Positions 13,766 to 26,753 are shown, counted from the stretch's first letter. The stretch: 64,000 nt of DNA from Prostheceraeus crozeri (GCA_907163375.1 CAJQUW010015472.1:215585-279584); one strand, 5' to 3'. The notes: generated from the sequence alone by a model not told the origin. A program made the numbers and translations.

Positions 13766-16199
13766 CTCTTTTTCTCGAAATTTAGCAGTTTCGCTTATAT
13801 TTTGCTAAATAATTTTAGAAAACAACAAAACGCTGCTTATAACTAATTACAATTGTTGAATATGGCCAACGATTAACTGGAGTCACGGAAGATTAAAAGC
13901 ATCGACCATGTGGTTCAAGTAATAAGCATGATAGGCACACATTTGACTTGTAAACAGTCAATATAAATTGGTTGCATATTTTCATGTCATGATCTCCTTG
14001 ATGGACCGGTTAACCTTACACGAACGAGATGGTACAGTCGCTATTTGTCTACTTTCAAGAGAGCAGAGTAAAATTAGAAACGAATCGTAGCTTCTTTGTT
14101 TGTTTATGTAGACATGCAGAACTCGAGGATTTTTTTGTCGAGTAGTCTGGCATATTTTTTATTCAAACAGCATGATTCTCTCTGACAGCAGCCTGTCCAG
14201 TGCGTACTTTTGAACTTTGCTATTTCTGATTGAAACCATGATAGTGGGCCATTTTGACGAGCCCCTGTGGGATAAAACGCAGTGTGTGCGACTGTTATGG
14301 AATTCGTGCTTTAAATTTTTCAAGTCTAAGGATATATTTATACATGTACACGTATTTCATGTTCGAGTGGTGCTCCAGAATAAGTGTTTTTTCTCTAGAC
14401 TTCTACCGTATCCAACCTTAATAAACTGTAGGTTTCATGAAAGCTAGGAACGTGCCTAAGATTCCGAAAAATGTTCCAATGAAATATATGAATCCGTAGA
14501 TAAAGTACAGCTTGGGATTGCAAACCGGGTCGGGTTTTTTTTCATTAGACCGACGGGTTACCCGGGTGATATATATGCAACCTGTGCAACCCGTGAAACT
14601 CTAGAAGCTAGAATTCGAGAGGCACTTTCGCTGGGACTTAGTGAAAAGGTTTTCAATAGCTTTTGCATCAAGTTCTCATACTTATTCGATGGAGGAGGAT
14701 TGGAGAGGATATTAGTCTCTGAGATTACAGTTGATTTGGTCAAGTGCAGCAACGATGTGATGATCCTTTGTCTCATCTGCTGTTATGTTTCGAAGATGAA
14801 ATTGAGCTTCAACCTAAGCGTACCAAACTCCTCGTTGAGAAAGCCAAAATGTGGGTAGTTTCATCGAGACGGTGGAGAGTTCTGTGGTGGAAGTCAGCGT
14901 GAATATCGTGAGTATTCGATCCACGTTAACCGGTTCACCAATAAAGTGATGCTAAGTCATCACTAGTCTGGTTTATTGTGACTAGCTTACAAAGCTCCAT
15001 CATAAATTCAAAATCGCATAACAGTACAATTGTAATTGTGGGTGTGTACAATTTCAAAGCACATGCGCGTAAACCGCTACATAAGCTATATAACTTTTCC
15101 ATCGCTGTATACTGTAGATGTGGAAAATAGCACAGTCGCCACATTTACTTCCAGACATGAATGGCTGCGGTAGCATGACGATGGTGATGTATAGACCCTC
15201 TAGAAGTGAATATTGCCTCACCCACCCAACCGCGCCTATGATCATTCTATCTAAAACAATTCACTGCATTGTTTCTTCATTCAACAGAAGTTGGATAAAT
15301 ATCAGTTGTATATAATTTCTATATTACGGGTTGACAACTTCTGCTTATTGCATCTCAAGAGTAATTGGTTGTGTTATGCATGCACGGCGAGATAAGTAGC
15401 TTACATCCTTATTTTTAAGTCAGCAGATCCAAAACTTTGCTTTCTAGATGTTGCAAACTAATTAATGCACCAACTTGTTTACAAACTTTCCTCCGGAGAT
15501 AAGTAAGTTACATAATAAAATAATAAAGTTACATCATTCTCTTTTTAGCAAAATAACATGCGTGTTGGATTCAATATGACATCACCGTCATCCAAAATAA
15601 CAGCGCAGACAGCTTTATGTAATTTCCGACTTGCACAGCACCATCTGTACTTGCGTTGAAAAGAAACTGCATTAACCACCGAAGTCATAACGGACAACAG
15701 CTGTAAATATATCGGCAACCAACTTCAATGTTCATTGATTCCATTCCAAATAATTCTCACTTGATACTTAAGACTTCAGCTATTCAAATATATAATTAAA
15801 ATATACATTGGTTGACTCACTTTTAGCATTGATGTCTCTTTTATTCGGCATGTTTTGAACAGTATCAGTAATAGGTATACTTTAGGGAAAGTCAAGTACA
15901 GACGTAATCGGTTAATTCGTCACTCAAAATATTACCCTCTCAAAATCCTTTTATACACGCATAACATCCCCTAGTTAGTCACATCGAATAATACAGTGTA
16001 CATAGTTCGCTTCCTAAAATTTTCCGCTCAAGTACAGGCATCGAATAATTCGTCACTTTTCAAATCTCTGAAACTCACTTTCATCACATTATTTTTACTA
16101 GGCGTGCTATCTATAAGGACAAAAGTTATGTCGAGACAGAAGTTCACATTGAATATCTAAAGAGAATGACAACTATTAAGTCAATAAAAGACATCAAGA
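13766..16199. other. Non-coding, nothing recognised
   Basis: No convincing gene. Near 14,525-14,600 there are several clustered CGGGT/ACCCG units. Short open frames at 14.2 and 15.1 kb lack any known motif. Confidence 0.4.
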
Positions 16200-16270
16200 T
16201 CCTTGATTCCCCAACCGCACTCGCCTGACCCAGGAATCGAACGAAGTCCGCGGTGGAGACGAGCTCTCAC
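16200..16270 (-). mobile_element. 3' half of a split tRNA-like SINE
   Basis: Read on the minus strand this holds GAGAGCTCGTCTCCACCGCG, then a B-box GTTCGATTCCTGG and GTCAGGCGAGTGCGG, a familiar tRNA-derived SINE layout. The matching 5' part, with the A-box-like GTGGTCTGGTAGTG, lies at 18,711-18,765. The hAT element between them inserted into the tRNA-like head, so the two halves belong to one older SINE. Confidence 0.55.
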
Positions 16271-17133
16271 CAGAGCTGGAAAAATTCCACTGAAATTTTT
16301 TAATTCCAATTCCAATTCCAGAGCAGAAATTTCAATTCCAACTCCAATTCCAATTCCAGTCGAAACAGTTCAATTCAATTCCAATTCCAATTCCATAATA
16401 AGATTCAATTCCGATAATTTCATGTCGCATATAGTGTATTATGCTAATGTATCTAACATTTGTTCGTTTCAATCTAACCCATGTGCCCTTATCCTATCCT
16501 CGTTGTTCCTGTGTGCCGTTCCCTGCGTCGTTCATATGTGCGTTCTCATGTTCATAGTTCATATTTCTTGTGTACATGTACGTGTATATATGTAACCGGT
16601 CAGCCTACGCCATTTTCGTTTCGTAAACGAGATATTCAATATCTCGTGAAAAAGAGAAAAGAAAATTAACGGTCAGCAAAGAATCAAACGCTGAGAGAGA
16701 GAGATGAGATGCGAATAAATCGATTAATAAACTGACAGAAGAAAGAAATTCCATGTGGCAATAACGTGATTGTTGATGACAGAAAAACGACGATAGAAAT
16801 GAAACGACTTGAAAACTGATTAATGGTCCATGTTCAAAAAGGAAATTATAAAATCCGTGATAAGAACGAAATGAAGTCGGGTCGAAAGCTAGCGGGCAGA
16901 GATTAAAAGAAACTCTTTCAATTTTTAAAAGAAAGTGGATTTATCGTCAAGTCTCAAAAATTGGTATAAATTAGAAACGATGAGAAATTGACACAGCCAC
17001 AACTACCAAAAACAACACATGCGACATCTTCAGCAGCTGTTAGAAGAACTCCGGGCTCTCGCGGTGCAACTTAACTACAGAAATAACAACAACAACTGCC
17101 CACCAGCGAACAACAACACAGCAGCGTATACAG

Positions 17134-18352
17134 CAGGGGTGCGCAACTTTCTACAGTTTTCGGCCGTCATTTCAAAGCCAATCCTTTTTATATTGCACCA
17201 CTCAAATTAGCTTTCCATGATAAATGACGCAGTGAAAATCGCATAAAGGACTACTTCGTAAAGAATAAACTAGCAAGTTAACCGATGTACGACCGGCGGT
17301 CATTTTTGACCCGAAATGATTTTAAGCTTAAGGTGTTATTTTCACTTCAAAAGTTGAAAGCATGTTTTTGTAGGGGTAACCGAAGGAGAAAACACTTTAA
17401 TAAGCTACTATGCTAATTCATAAAGGAATTACGAGCAGGTCTATTCTAGGCATTCACTTATATATATAGGCCTACGCATTTCTAGAACCCCGCATATAAG
17501 CCTGCCTACCTGGCGTTATTATTGAAGTTATAAAGTATCTTATTATTGCTAATCATACAGTTCTTTCGCAACCCAAGACGTAAGCCTTAAATTTAATGAT
17601 AAATGTGAAATAAAACACGGCTGAAATTTATACATATTTTATTTATGAAAATACACAAAATCTAAATAGGTAGAAATACAATATCTCGTGAAAAATCTAC
17701 TATATCAGTGTAAGACTCAGTGACTAACTTGCTGTTATCCGTCGTTGACCAAACTTTGAAAATCAGGTACTTGAGAGGATATCATCAAACGTAAACTATT
17801 CTCGAGATTGTTTTTTGTCAAGCGCGTCCGGTACTTGTTCTTTATGGAATTTAATTTATAGAACGCTGCCTCGCAGGCGTATGTGCTTCCAAATAGAACT
17901 AAAACGTTTTAGGACAACTCTCGCAATCTTGGATATTCCACAGCTGATTTCCATATTTCATGTAAAATACCATCACTTTCGAACTGCTTCACAAGACAGT
18001 CATTCGCCTTCAACTCGATCACTTCCATTTGAAGTTCAAATGGAACCTCTTCTATCTGGATCAGGTGCGGCGAGGCAGCGAGCTTTGTTTTAGGAGCAAG
18101 TGCGTTGAAGTCGTTGAAACGCGCACTAAATTCGTGGTTGAGCGCATCAAAGACTGTAGCAATGTGACAGAAAGGAACGTCTTCAAGTGAAGGAACAGTT
18201 AGAAGATGACTAGCATACTATGACGATTGTTTTTCGATTGCCTTGAACTCCAGAAATATTTGCAATATACATGCACAATATTCTTTTTCATTTGCTTCTC
18301 ATTGTCACGGCCGCACTTTGCCTCTGCTACGGCCGCAGGTTGCGCATCCCTG
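17134..18352 (-). mobile_element. Inner hAT element with perfect 8-bp target duplication
   Basis: The 14-bp ends CAGGGGTGCGCAAC (17,134-17,147) and GTTGCGCATCCCTG (18,339-18,352) are inverted copies with one mismatch. The 8-mer gtatacag occurs directly outside both (17,126-17,133 and 18,353-18,360), the hallmark of hAT insertion. The 1,219-bp body carries only the C-terminal part of a transposase on the minus strand, so it is an internally deleted copy. It sits inside an older hAT-like element and is therefore the younger insertion. Confidence 0.9.
17745..18180 (-). pseudogene. hAT transposase C-terminal fragment (GTF2IRD2/ZBED-like)
   Basis: The minus-strand frame reads FNDFNALAP, VPFELQMEVIELK, LHEIWKSAVEYPRLREL, and then, after one in-frame stop, FGSTYACEAAFYKLN, KNKYRTRLTNNNLENSLRL and QVPDF. 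That is the hAT C-terminal dimerisation region, with the FGSTYxCEAxFS and KxxYRxRLxxxxLE motifs best known from GTF2IRD2, ZBED5 and FAM200-type proteins. The BED finger and most of the catalytic domain are missing. It lies inside the 1.2-kb hAT copy and shares its orientation. It is not functional: there is one stop and only the C-terminal third remains. Confidence 0.8.
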
Positions 18353-18710
18353 GTATACAGCAACACATCAGCGAGCGCAATTGAAGATTGACGGTATAAG
18401 TGACACTGATATTTATGATATTATTTTGGTACAAATGAGTCCGATCGAATTGAAGTGAAGTCAACATTAAGAAGTGAACTGTAAGTTTAAGTTTTTCTTT
18501 TATCGTTGCGTATCGTATCTATATAACTATAGTCTTAAAAATTAATATTGTTAATTGTTGTGATTGGACGTTGCGATTTCAATTTTTCTACAAATAGATT
18601 TATCACAGGTCTATCGAAAAAGTGGAATTGAGGTTTATCAGGGTCAATTCCAATTCCAGTAGATTTGAATATCGTCAATTCCAATTCCAATTCCGACTTT
18701 TCCAACTCTG

Positions 18711-18765
18711 ACTCTCACCTTCACTACCAGACCACGCTGACGGTACCGTCAGCGCATGTTATGTC
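18711..18765 (-). mobile_element. 5' half of the split tRNA-like SINE
   Basis: On the minus strand this reads CAGCGTGGTCTGGTAGTGAAGGTGAGAG in two overlapping parts: an A-box-like TGGTCTGGTAG, and the joint that continues at 16,270. An adjoining palindrome, CTGACGGTACCGTCAG (18,737-18,752), marks its 5' side. Confidence 0.45.
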
Positions 18766-20839
18766 AACACGACATTTTTTGAAATGCGCATGCCACTCAT
18801 AAAAACCAATCGATCCTATATTTTGTGCGCATCAGTATGTGCGTTTTTGAGAAAAAAAACGCCTTCTGCAAGAATTGCAGATTCAAGAGTTTAAATGGTT
18901 GGACTGTTAACCTCACCCTGAAAAGTCCTTTGTCTGAACCGTTCCAGTGATCTGACTCCTGAGCTAGCCGGACCATTATTTTAAAAACGGGCTATATTCC
19001 GCAGAAAAATTGGTACAAATCTATTCCATTGACCTCACTGCAGCATCGACGCTCCTTATTTCTACATGTCTCTAAAAATCCCTCTGCACAATCTGTCAGA
19101 TCCAAAGTCGAGCTGTGAAGTTGCTTCAGTCATTCATAAAAAAAGAATAGCTGTCCCACTCCTATTTCTACAGATCAACAATTGGATCTAAGTGGTCAGA
19201 CGAGGACTTTTCATGCTGAGACATGTGCAGAAAATGGCAGTGGCACATCCGAAAGAATAGGCTTGTACCGCTGGTTTGTGTGTCATTTGCTTCTAATAAA
19301 GTTCGGTTCAATTTGGTTGTATCAAAAGTTAATCTGTTTATCCAATTCTTCTCTCCTTCGATTCATTGACCAAAGGAAATAAAGTACGAAAGTAAAGCAG
19401 CCAGCGCTTTACTTGCTACATTTCATAAACTTCTGGTCAATAAATTGAAGGAGAGAAAGAGGAACAAGCATGAATAGCTTCCTGAACCTGACCATCAGTT
19501 TGGTAACTGTTAGGGACAGTTGCAACGTATCGTTGCACTTAAATATGTGTGACAGTGAAGTTTAATAGTTGGTAACTCTTAACTTATCGCAGTTTATGTT
19601 GTGGTGATTGTACGTAAGGTCACAGGTACGTAAAGTCATAGGTTAAATTATTATTTGATGCCGATAAGAGGTGATTAGGTCTGTAAGTGATCATTCCGTA
19701 TGTGCGTGTCAACATTGGCTAATAAATAGTGTCAGACGCAGCCAATTCAATTGACTTCGATCAGGCGAAGATGTGAAATGAAGATCTGACGAAAAGAGAA
19801 ATCTAGTCCTTGAAAGATAAACTTACCCTACAGAGAAATGAAGTATTGTCAAAATATCATGCTCCTTTAATAATGTAAATGAAGTGAACTAGAGTAATAA
19901 TATACTCTTTTTTGGCAGGACGCAGCAGCGTTGTTTGGATGCAGAATGCGCAGCGCAATATGAATCAGAAAATCTGACATGGTACACTTAGTAAAACAAA
20001 AAGAAACAAAGTAAAATTATGCACGTAATCTAATGAAAGGGTTGGCGAAGCCTATCGGTCTCGCTATTGGCTTTTTCAAAATCAATAAGTTTCGAGGTGA
20101 TGGTGTACGATAGTCGAAGAGTCCTCAGTCCATGATTATCGTTAAGTGTTATTTTCTCGAGTTAGCATTGCTTCGTCAACAGCATGATGATGATGATATA
20201 GTTGATATCCTTGTATGTTGTACTGCTATGAATTAATCTCTCAGCACGTTTTGTCACCCCAAATAAATCTTTCAAATGCATATTCGTTGCAGAAACAGTG
20301 AAAGGCATATAAACACTATTGGTCTCATCACAGCAGTAAACCTGTCATCACGTGCCTATTGCAGATCGATCTTCTTAAGTTGCGAAGGGCAGTTTTTTTG
20401 AAGCCCTGGCCGCCCATTTTAGATTGTTGAGGAATCTCACCCCAAAGAATCTTCACTGACTCCATCGTCGGAATGGTGCTTGCAAACTTAATGAAATGAA
20501 AAAAAAATAAAATAAAAATAAAAAAACTTAAATATAAAATAAAATCTACTTGATGTGTGCACATGCGATCATCGCAAGACCTGGCTTGCAAACACTTGTA
20601 ATCAAATGGGGAATCATATTCTCCGGAAAATTTAACAAAGTTGGAGTTAGACTGAGTGAATAAACCTTTGATGAACAAGATTTATGTAGTGGAAAATGAA
20701 CTCATAAGGAAGCAAATTACTCCCACGAACACCGACATTCCTCAATTCATCAACTTTTTGTCTGCTAATCTGATCATATGATTTTGTATTACAACTGCAA
20801 TTCGATAGGAAATATCATGCATGTTTATTTCCGTTTCAG
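18766..20839. other. Upstream flank of the PAQR gene, no exon identified
   Basis: No open frame with a recognisable domain. An A-rich run (20,498-20,530) and several short frames occur. Any 5' untranslated exons of the PAQR gene must lie here or further left, but I cannot place them. Confidence 0.4.
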
Positions 20840-21811
20840 ATGTCGCTGTTTTATCACACTCAGGTACCCATTCATTTCCGAGAACTTTTCATTCTGTCGC
20901 GCTACCGACATCCTCGCAGTACCTTCAGACAATGCATCTCAACACTGCTACAACCCACAAATGAGACATTGAACATCTGGACACATCTGCTACCAGTTAT
21001 TTATTTTGTATGGCACTTTATTACATTCGTTCAAAGACCGGAAAACCCAATCGAAAATACATATCTCTGGCCATTACTTATTTACAAAGCTACAATGTGT
21101 ATATATCCTTTCATGAGTGCATTTGCGCACACGTTCAATTCAATGTCGGATGAAGCGAGACATATTTGTTTTTTCATTGATTACGCTGCGTTGAGTGTGT
21201 ACGGTCATGGAGCTGCTATAGCATATTCAGCCTACGTTTTACCCATTGATTGGTTACAAAGTGGATGGCAATTCTATTTTTTAGGTGGTTCGGTAATTGT
21301 TGCCTTTTGTACTATTCGGTTTTCTTGCCACACCCGTTTCATGCCACCAACTTCCTATCGACAAGTGCTCCGTCTTTCAGCATTCGCTTTAACTTACGTT
21401 TACGATAACCTTCCTATAGCTTATCGCATATATAATTGTGAAGCTGAAAATGATTGTCACTTCACTAGCATATATTTCTGGAAGCGTCAATATTTAATTG
21501 CCCTCTTTATGGCTTTTTTCTATGTTACGCACATACCTGAGCGTTTTTTCCCACAACGATTTGATTTTATTGGTCACAGTCACCAGTGGTTTCATATTTG
21601 TGGAATTTTAGGAACATTTGATCAGTTAGGAGGTCTTCTGGCAGATCAATCAGAACGAAAGGAGCTGTTGATGAGAGTGAACTCTCCTCAGCCAACCTTT
21701 GTAACTACGTTTGGCAGTGCAATTTTTGTGATTTTTCTTAACGCTCTCACTATCACATACTATGCGCTGAAAATTCAGCGACTAAAAAAGCTTCATATAC
21801 CCATTGATTAG
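20840..21811 (+). CDS. Membrane progestin receptor (PAQR family)
   Basis: A 323-residue seven-helix protein of the progestin and adipoQ receptor family, nearest in style to the steroid-binding mPR group (PAQR5/7/8), which signals from the cell or endosomal membrane. The conserved N-terminal entry VPIHFRE..ILSRYRHP (residues 9-25) leads into NETLNIWTHLLP (41-52), the signature of helix 1 with its Glu/His pair. SDEARHICFFIDYAALSVYG marks helices 2-3, and HSHQWFHICG (about 245-254) supplies the HxxxH pair used for the intramembrane metal site. The length agrees with mPRs (about 330-350 residues). A CAG directly before the ATG after a T-rich tract suggests a splice acceptor from an upstream untranslated exon, and mPR coding regions are often single-exon. 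No break is seen. A candidate AATAAA lies at about 22,491. This is the only clear host gene in the window. Confidence 0.9.
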   Translation: MSLFYHTQVPIHFRELFILSRYRHPRSTFRQCISTLLQPTNETLNIWTHLLPVIYFVWHFITFVQRPENPIENTYLWPLLIYKATMCIYPFMSAFAHTFNSMSDEARHICFFIDYAALSVYGHGAAIAYSAYVLPIDWLQSGWQFYFLGGSVIVAFCTIRFSCHTRFMPPTSYRQVLRLSAFALTYVYDNLPIAYRIYNCEAENDCHFTSIYFWKRQYLIALFMAFFYVTHIPERFFPQRFDFIGHSHQWFHICGILGTFDQLGGLLADQSERKELLMRVNSPQPTFVTTFGSAIFVIFLNALTITYYALKIQRLKKLHIPID

Positions 21812-24800
21812 TTCATTTTCTATTATTAGGCTGTGTTTCCGCTTCTTATCAATTGGAAGCTACCGTAGATAAAGACAGAAAAACTATTCCAAATATTCTT
21901 AGTTGTCTATTGTCAACTATCATTTTCCGCCTTTGATTTTACGATTTTTATATGTTTTTCGAGATCTGCGTTTCTTCAGACTAGATCTAAATTACTTAGG
22001 AGTAATGAATACCACTATCTCTATGTTTCTCTCCGTCATTCCTAATACAAATTATGTAAGTGGATTTTGTATACTTGATTGATTAAGATGCTCCACGTAT
22101 ATTGGCGATCTTTTCCCTGGTTGCTTCATAAGTGAAACTGTAACAGAGTAAAATAATGCTTTTGATTAGAATGCAAATGTCGGCATGCCCGCAATTGTTT
22201 CTCATGTTTTTCAGATGTGATTTTATTCTATTAGGAAATGTTCTATCACACTAGATCAATTGATGGTGCGACTATTATTTCATGATGAGGAAAGTTCATA
22301 ATGGCTGATGTCACCACACGGATAGAAAACTCAGCAAATTTGAATAGTTGAGTTTTCTATTGTAACAAAGCTTCATGACTGTCATCACATTGAAAGAAAA
22401 GGTGTCTATGGTACATTATTCAATCAATCAAAAGGCGTATCATAATTGCTTTGAACATCAAGATAACTTAGACTTATTTCTGCATTCCGAAATAAAATCA
22501 CATGGCAATGTAACTAGATCAATTGCTGTGAAATAATCAAATTATGGAAAAGCCAAAGAGCACGTCTAAATTTTCCTCAATAAGTGAGTTTGATAGAATT
22601 CTATCTGGGACCGATAATTGCACCAAGCTCGATCGCTCTTTATGTCTCGATTTTTTGTGACCTGTATATTTTGTTTCATTATGACTGTAATTCTTTGAAA
22701 AAACTCGTTTCGTTAGGCTTCTTTCTAATTTATTTCTGTATGTTTCTTTCGAATCCCACATGTCTTTCTGTTGGAAAGTCACCATTGATTTTCAGATTGA
22801 AGTGGATGCTTCTTAATCAGATGCGTATATATTTTCACTTTCACCTGTGAATTGAAACGAACTTATCATCGGGTTAGAGAACCGATCTAGAAATTGCCTA
22901 GTTCTATTTCCTAAGATCAAGATTTAATTGAAAACTAAACGTCACAAAGGTTGTCTGTCTTCTTTTCATTGGAGACAATTTGTCAAGTACATTGACGGAC
23001 ATGTAATACGATGATAAGTACTCATGCATCGAAAAATGTGGAATAGGATTTTTTTCCCATCCCATTCTTACAGCAATCACACCCTCTTCCTTCAAGGCTG
23101 CGGGAACATTCGTTAAAAGTGGGTATAAGCCAGCTAGGCACTGCAAATTAATGCCTCGTTCGAATGGACACTTCACCGCGTGTGCTACTCCTTGCATATT
23201 TTCAAAATTAACGTGACTGTGTGGTGTGGCCTATAATCGAGCTCACACCAGTCCGGTGGCCTTCTTGAAAGAGAGTTTGCTTGCGTCTTCGAGCTCCAAA
23301 CCAATTTTTCAAGCCTGACCACGACTGATAAGGGCCAGTGGCCGTTGAAGGGTTCTTTGTGATTTCATCTGCTGATAATTTATCTTGCCAGATAAGATTT
23401 GAATCCATTAATTGATAAACAGCTCTCACTAGACGCTCGTTTTGATTTTGTGAAGGTTTTTACTTTCATTGTAGTAAACAAACCTCCGATCACATGATAA
23501 GTTCGCATCAAAGTAATCCAGATTATTTAGAAAACATTTCTAAACCTTAAAGCGTTTTGTCAATAGATTCCATCTGTGTAAAACTAAGGTAGCATCGATA
23601 AAGTATTCTCCCACGACTGCATCAATAGAGCTATTAATATCAAAATATTTATGTCTGTAAGGATGGCATTCAGCCAAATATGGAAATTTTATGTTGAATT
23701 ATTAAGATGTATATTCTGGATTGTTAATTGCTGGTTTCCGTCAATGGCGGAGACCATTTATGTTTTGTTATTCTCAGAATAACACTATCGCCCCGTAGAG
23801 TGTGTTATGCATATTGTCAAATTTTGTTTATCCCTATGTCTTTCTCTGGGTTAATCGAAGGAAATCTCAACGATATTTCGTTTTCACGCTGAAGTTATTC
23901 TTATGAAGTATTGAATATTTTGAATCAATTTAAACCACTGGAAATATCGTATTCGATTTTGAAAACAAGAATGTATTCATTAGTTGAAAGTTGATATAAA
24001 ATTAAGTTTTTTAATTTTTTCGCTAATTCGTCTAAGTACGTTTGTCAAAAGTGGTTTCAATTCCTTCATCAGTGAATGTTTCTTTGCAGGATTTTTATGT
24101 ATCAATGCAAGAAATAAACGATTGTATTATGTGGTATACATCAAATAGTGTTTCATTAATCAGCACTGTTGATCAATAACTATGAAAACGCCGCGGCGAT
24201 GCAAGTTGCCGAAATCAATGATGAATAAGCAGCTTGTTGATGACTTTATATGTTTGAACCGAAGTTGACCAACCTCAGTCAAGATACGAATAAGTTTGAT
24301 AATAGTTGTCTTTGTTTTCTATGTTCTGCATAGATCTATTGCATGAAATCGGAATCTCAAAAGATCCATTCTTCACCTTTTCTCACGTGTAACTCGCGTT
24401 GTTTAGAACTTAAACGTGGTCACCTTGCGGACACTATTTTCACTGATAAAATGATTTTTTGACGAGACCCAAGAAATTTCTAGTCCTGATTCCAATACAG
24501 TAGAACGAAAATTCTTGAAAAACACATCTTAATTTGCATACCATCTCAATTAAATGCGATTCTAGAAACAGCTTTGTACATGGAATGCCACTGAATCCCA
24601 ATTTATCTCAAACTGATATTTTGAACTCATTGCGTGATAACAAAGCGGATTTCCCTATCTCAGTCTTTGTAGATGCTGTTATCGGAAGCGTTTTAGAGAC
24701 CGGCCTTGACAATTTGTGAAGGCAAATGTTACCTAACTTTGAATTTAAAACATCGGCCGCTGGGTACAGTATCTGTAGCGAGATCACAGAGATGAACTGC

Positions 24801-25050
24801 ATGTACTTGCGTCTCTGTCTGGCTGTGGCAATTTATAGACAAGGCAATATATCTTTGTGAGTGAGACTATTGCCGAACACCAAGCATAGAAAAGTGACTT
24901 ATATTACTGTTTTTTTAATTAAAGTTTAGTTAAATGAGAAAATAGTTTTCTCACAAACGACTCCAGAGCCGACGAATCGGATGAACGATGCGTTATCAAG
25001 TTTTTAAAAGATGAAAACGTCGCACAGATCAGAAATGAATTAATTATTTA
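21812..25050. other. Downstream flank, no secure gene
   Basis: AT-rich sequence with a 12-bp perfect hairpin near 22,322-22,361 (TAGAAAACTCA/TGAGTTTTCTA). Minus-strand frames at 22,904-23,197 and 23,208-23,429 contain a WFGARRRK string resembling a homeodomain recognition helix, but nothing else supports it. No gene is called. Confidence 0.35.
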
Positions 25051-25110
25051 ATCTCTACCAGTTTCAATTGGCAACAAGATGACAGAGATTGACCAATCTT
25101 CATCAGGAGA
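25051..25110 (-). ncRNA. Second hammerhead-like motif (Penelope-type)
   Basis: On the minus strand: stem I UCUC/GAGA, an intact core CUGAUGA (complement of 25,100-25,106), a stem II that can pair AUUGG with CCAAU, then GAAAC, a two-base loop and GUA. This matches the layout of the motif at 5747-5793 and keeps the canonical core. No Penelope coding sequence is seen beside it, so it may be a solo terminal repeat. Confidence 0.4.
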
Positions 25111-26216
25111 AATATAAATGTTTTAATATGTTTTATGTTATAATGTTAATATATTTATAATGTATCTTTTAATTAAATAAATGTAAATGAGATAATGGAT
25201 GATCTATGTGGTTTTTAAAGCTTCACTGTACGATAAAACTCGTTTTTCGACGCATTGACGCGATTTGACAAAAAGACGTCTGATTCGTCCACTACATTTT
25301 CTTATTGCTTTGATGGTCCTGACGACATGAACTTATACATGTAAATGACCTGTGCAACCATCACCATGACCTTCGAAGTCACCAAAATACAAACGGATAG
25401 TTTGGTGCTTTCCCTGTGAGATTGAAAACAGAGGTCCATCCTAACCATTAGATACTTTTTCGGCTTCACCTCTTTATCCATTGAGTCAGATGCGATTATC
25501 AAACTCATTAAAAATTTCCTAATTAAAGACATCGCTCCGATTATTAACAATTTCACCTACCTTAATTAATTACTGTTTCCGTGGCATTTTAGTTTGCTTC
25601 AATTCTCCCACTTAATTTAGAGAATTGTTCCAGACAGTGCTGATTAATTGAAACCTTAAGATGTATTTCATTTTGAACAACCACGTTTATTGAGGGTCAG
25701 TCGCTAATTTATTGTTTTGATTATGTACTTTAGCTCATATTGGAGTTGTTTTCTCATTTTGATGATTTGATGAATAATTTCTATTTATGCAAGGTCATCA
25801 ACATCTGCGTGAGATTGAAATGGTCTACAACTTGAATGTTATTTTCGAATTTGATAAACGAAATATTATCGTTTTGCTGTGGTAATGACTGATGATTTTT
25901 GTCACTTAAAGCCAATCCCCTTTTGTACTTTATGTAAGCGTTTATGAATGTGAATTGTGATAATTTGATTAATTGAATGTTCTGATTATTTCAATGCGTT
26001 TTCTCAGTTATTTTTCTGAGGATCAATATCTGATTATTTTAGTATAGATCTTCTACTGTCAAGACATTTTGTAAGCGTATGTTGTTTGACATGTAGGTCC
26101 ACTATTTGACCGTTTATCTCTGAATAATTTTTGAGCATCAAATTCATGTTTCAATAGAATTTTGTATGGTCTATTTTACTATCACAAAATCTTGTTTTTA
26201 CTTTTGAATACTATTA

Positions 26217-26753
26217 GTCCGGGAGCTGGCGTGAAGTTGTGCAGGGAACGAGGTAGTACATAAAACTTTCACATAGCATAGTACACCTCTAACCTACTGC
26301 AAAACTTCGCGTCTGCCGGATCAGATCATTTGCTTTTGAGAATAGAGAGGATAACACAATCCTATGTATTTCCAGTGGTAAAATTGTGACATTTAAGGTG
26401 TTGAGTCCATTTTTTCGAATTTTTGCTCATAAAAGTTACACAAATTGGTATTTTGTTGAACTGGTTATTATAGAAATCATCTACAGATCATGATCTTTCA
26501 AATGAGTTATCATTCAGTGACAGAGGATGAAGTAAAGTGTACAGACAGACACTTTTTGTTGAAGTATATCAACAATTTTCCTGAAATGTCTATGTTAAAA
26601 TTTGCAGTTACACCAACGAAAAGTGTCTGTTTCAAAGCAAATGATCTGATCCGGCAGACGCGAAGTTTTGCAGTAGGTTAGAGGTGTACTATGCTATGTG
26701 AAAGTTTTATGTACTACCTCGTTCCCTGCACAACTTCATGCTAGCTCCCAGAC
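26217..26753. mobile_element. 537-bp TA-flanked MITE with 120-bp inverted repeats
   Basis: Arms 26,217-26,337 and 26,634-26,753 are inverted copies (GTCCGGGAGCTGGCGTGAAG versus GTCTGGGAGCTAGCATGAAG) with few mismatches. TA lies just outside both ends (26,215-26,216 and 26,754-26,755). The 296-bp centre has no transposase. This fits a Tc1/mariner-type MITE. The high arm identity points to a fairly recent copy or to hairpin-mediated correction. Confidence 0.75.

Larger units (their letters stand above)
16271..18710. mobile_element. Outer hAT-like element, host of a second hAT
   Basis: Ends are CAGAGCTGGAAAA (left) and the complement of CAGAGTTGGAAAA (right). The flanking 8-mers gctctcac (16,263-16,270) and actctcac (18,711-18,718) agree at 7 of 8 positions, as expected for an aged hAT target duplication. 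Both ends carry AATTCC-repeat arms (16,300-16,400 and 18,640-18,700). Without the inner insertion it is about 1.2 kb with no clear transposase, so it was probably non-autonomous. Confidence 0.65.

Noticed and set aside
16203-16290. A functional tRNA gene
   Set aside because: B-box and anticodon-like parts are present, but the A-box half is 2.4 kb away behind a hAT insertion, so it is a SINE head and not a tRNA.
22904-23429. Possible exons with a homeodomain-like WFGARRRK string
   Set aside because: No other homeodomain residues fit, the frames are in different phases, and no credible splice sites join them to anything.
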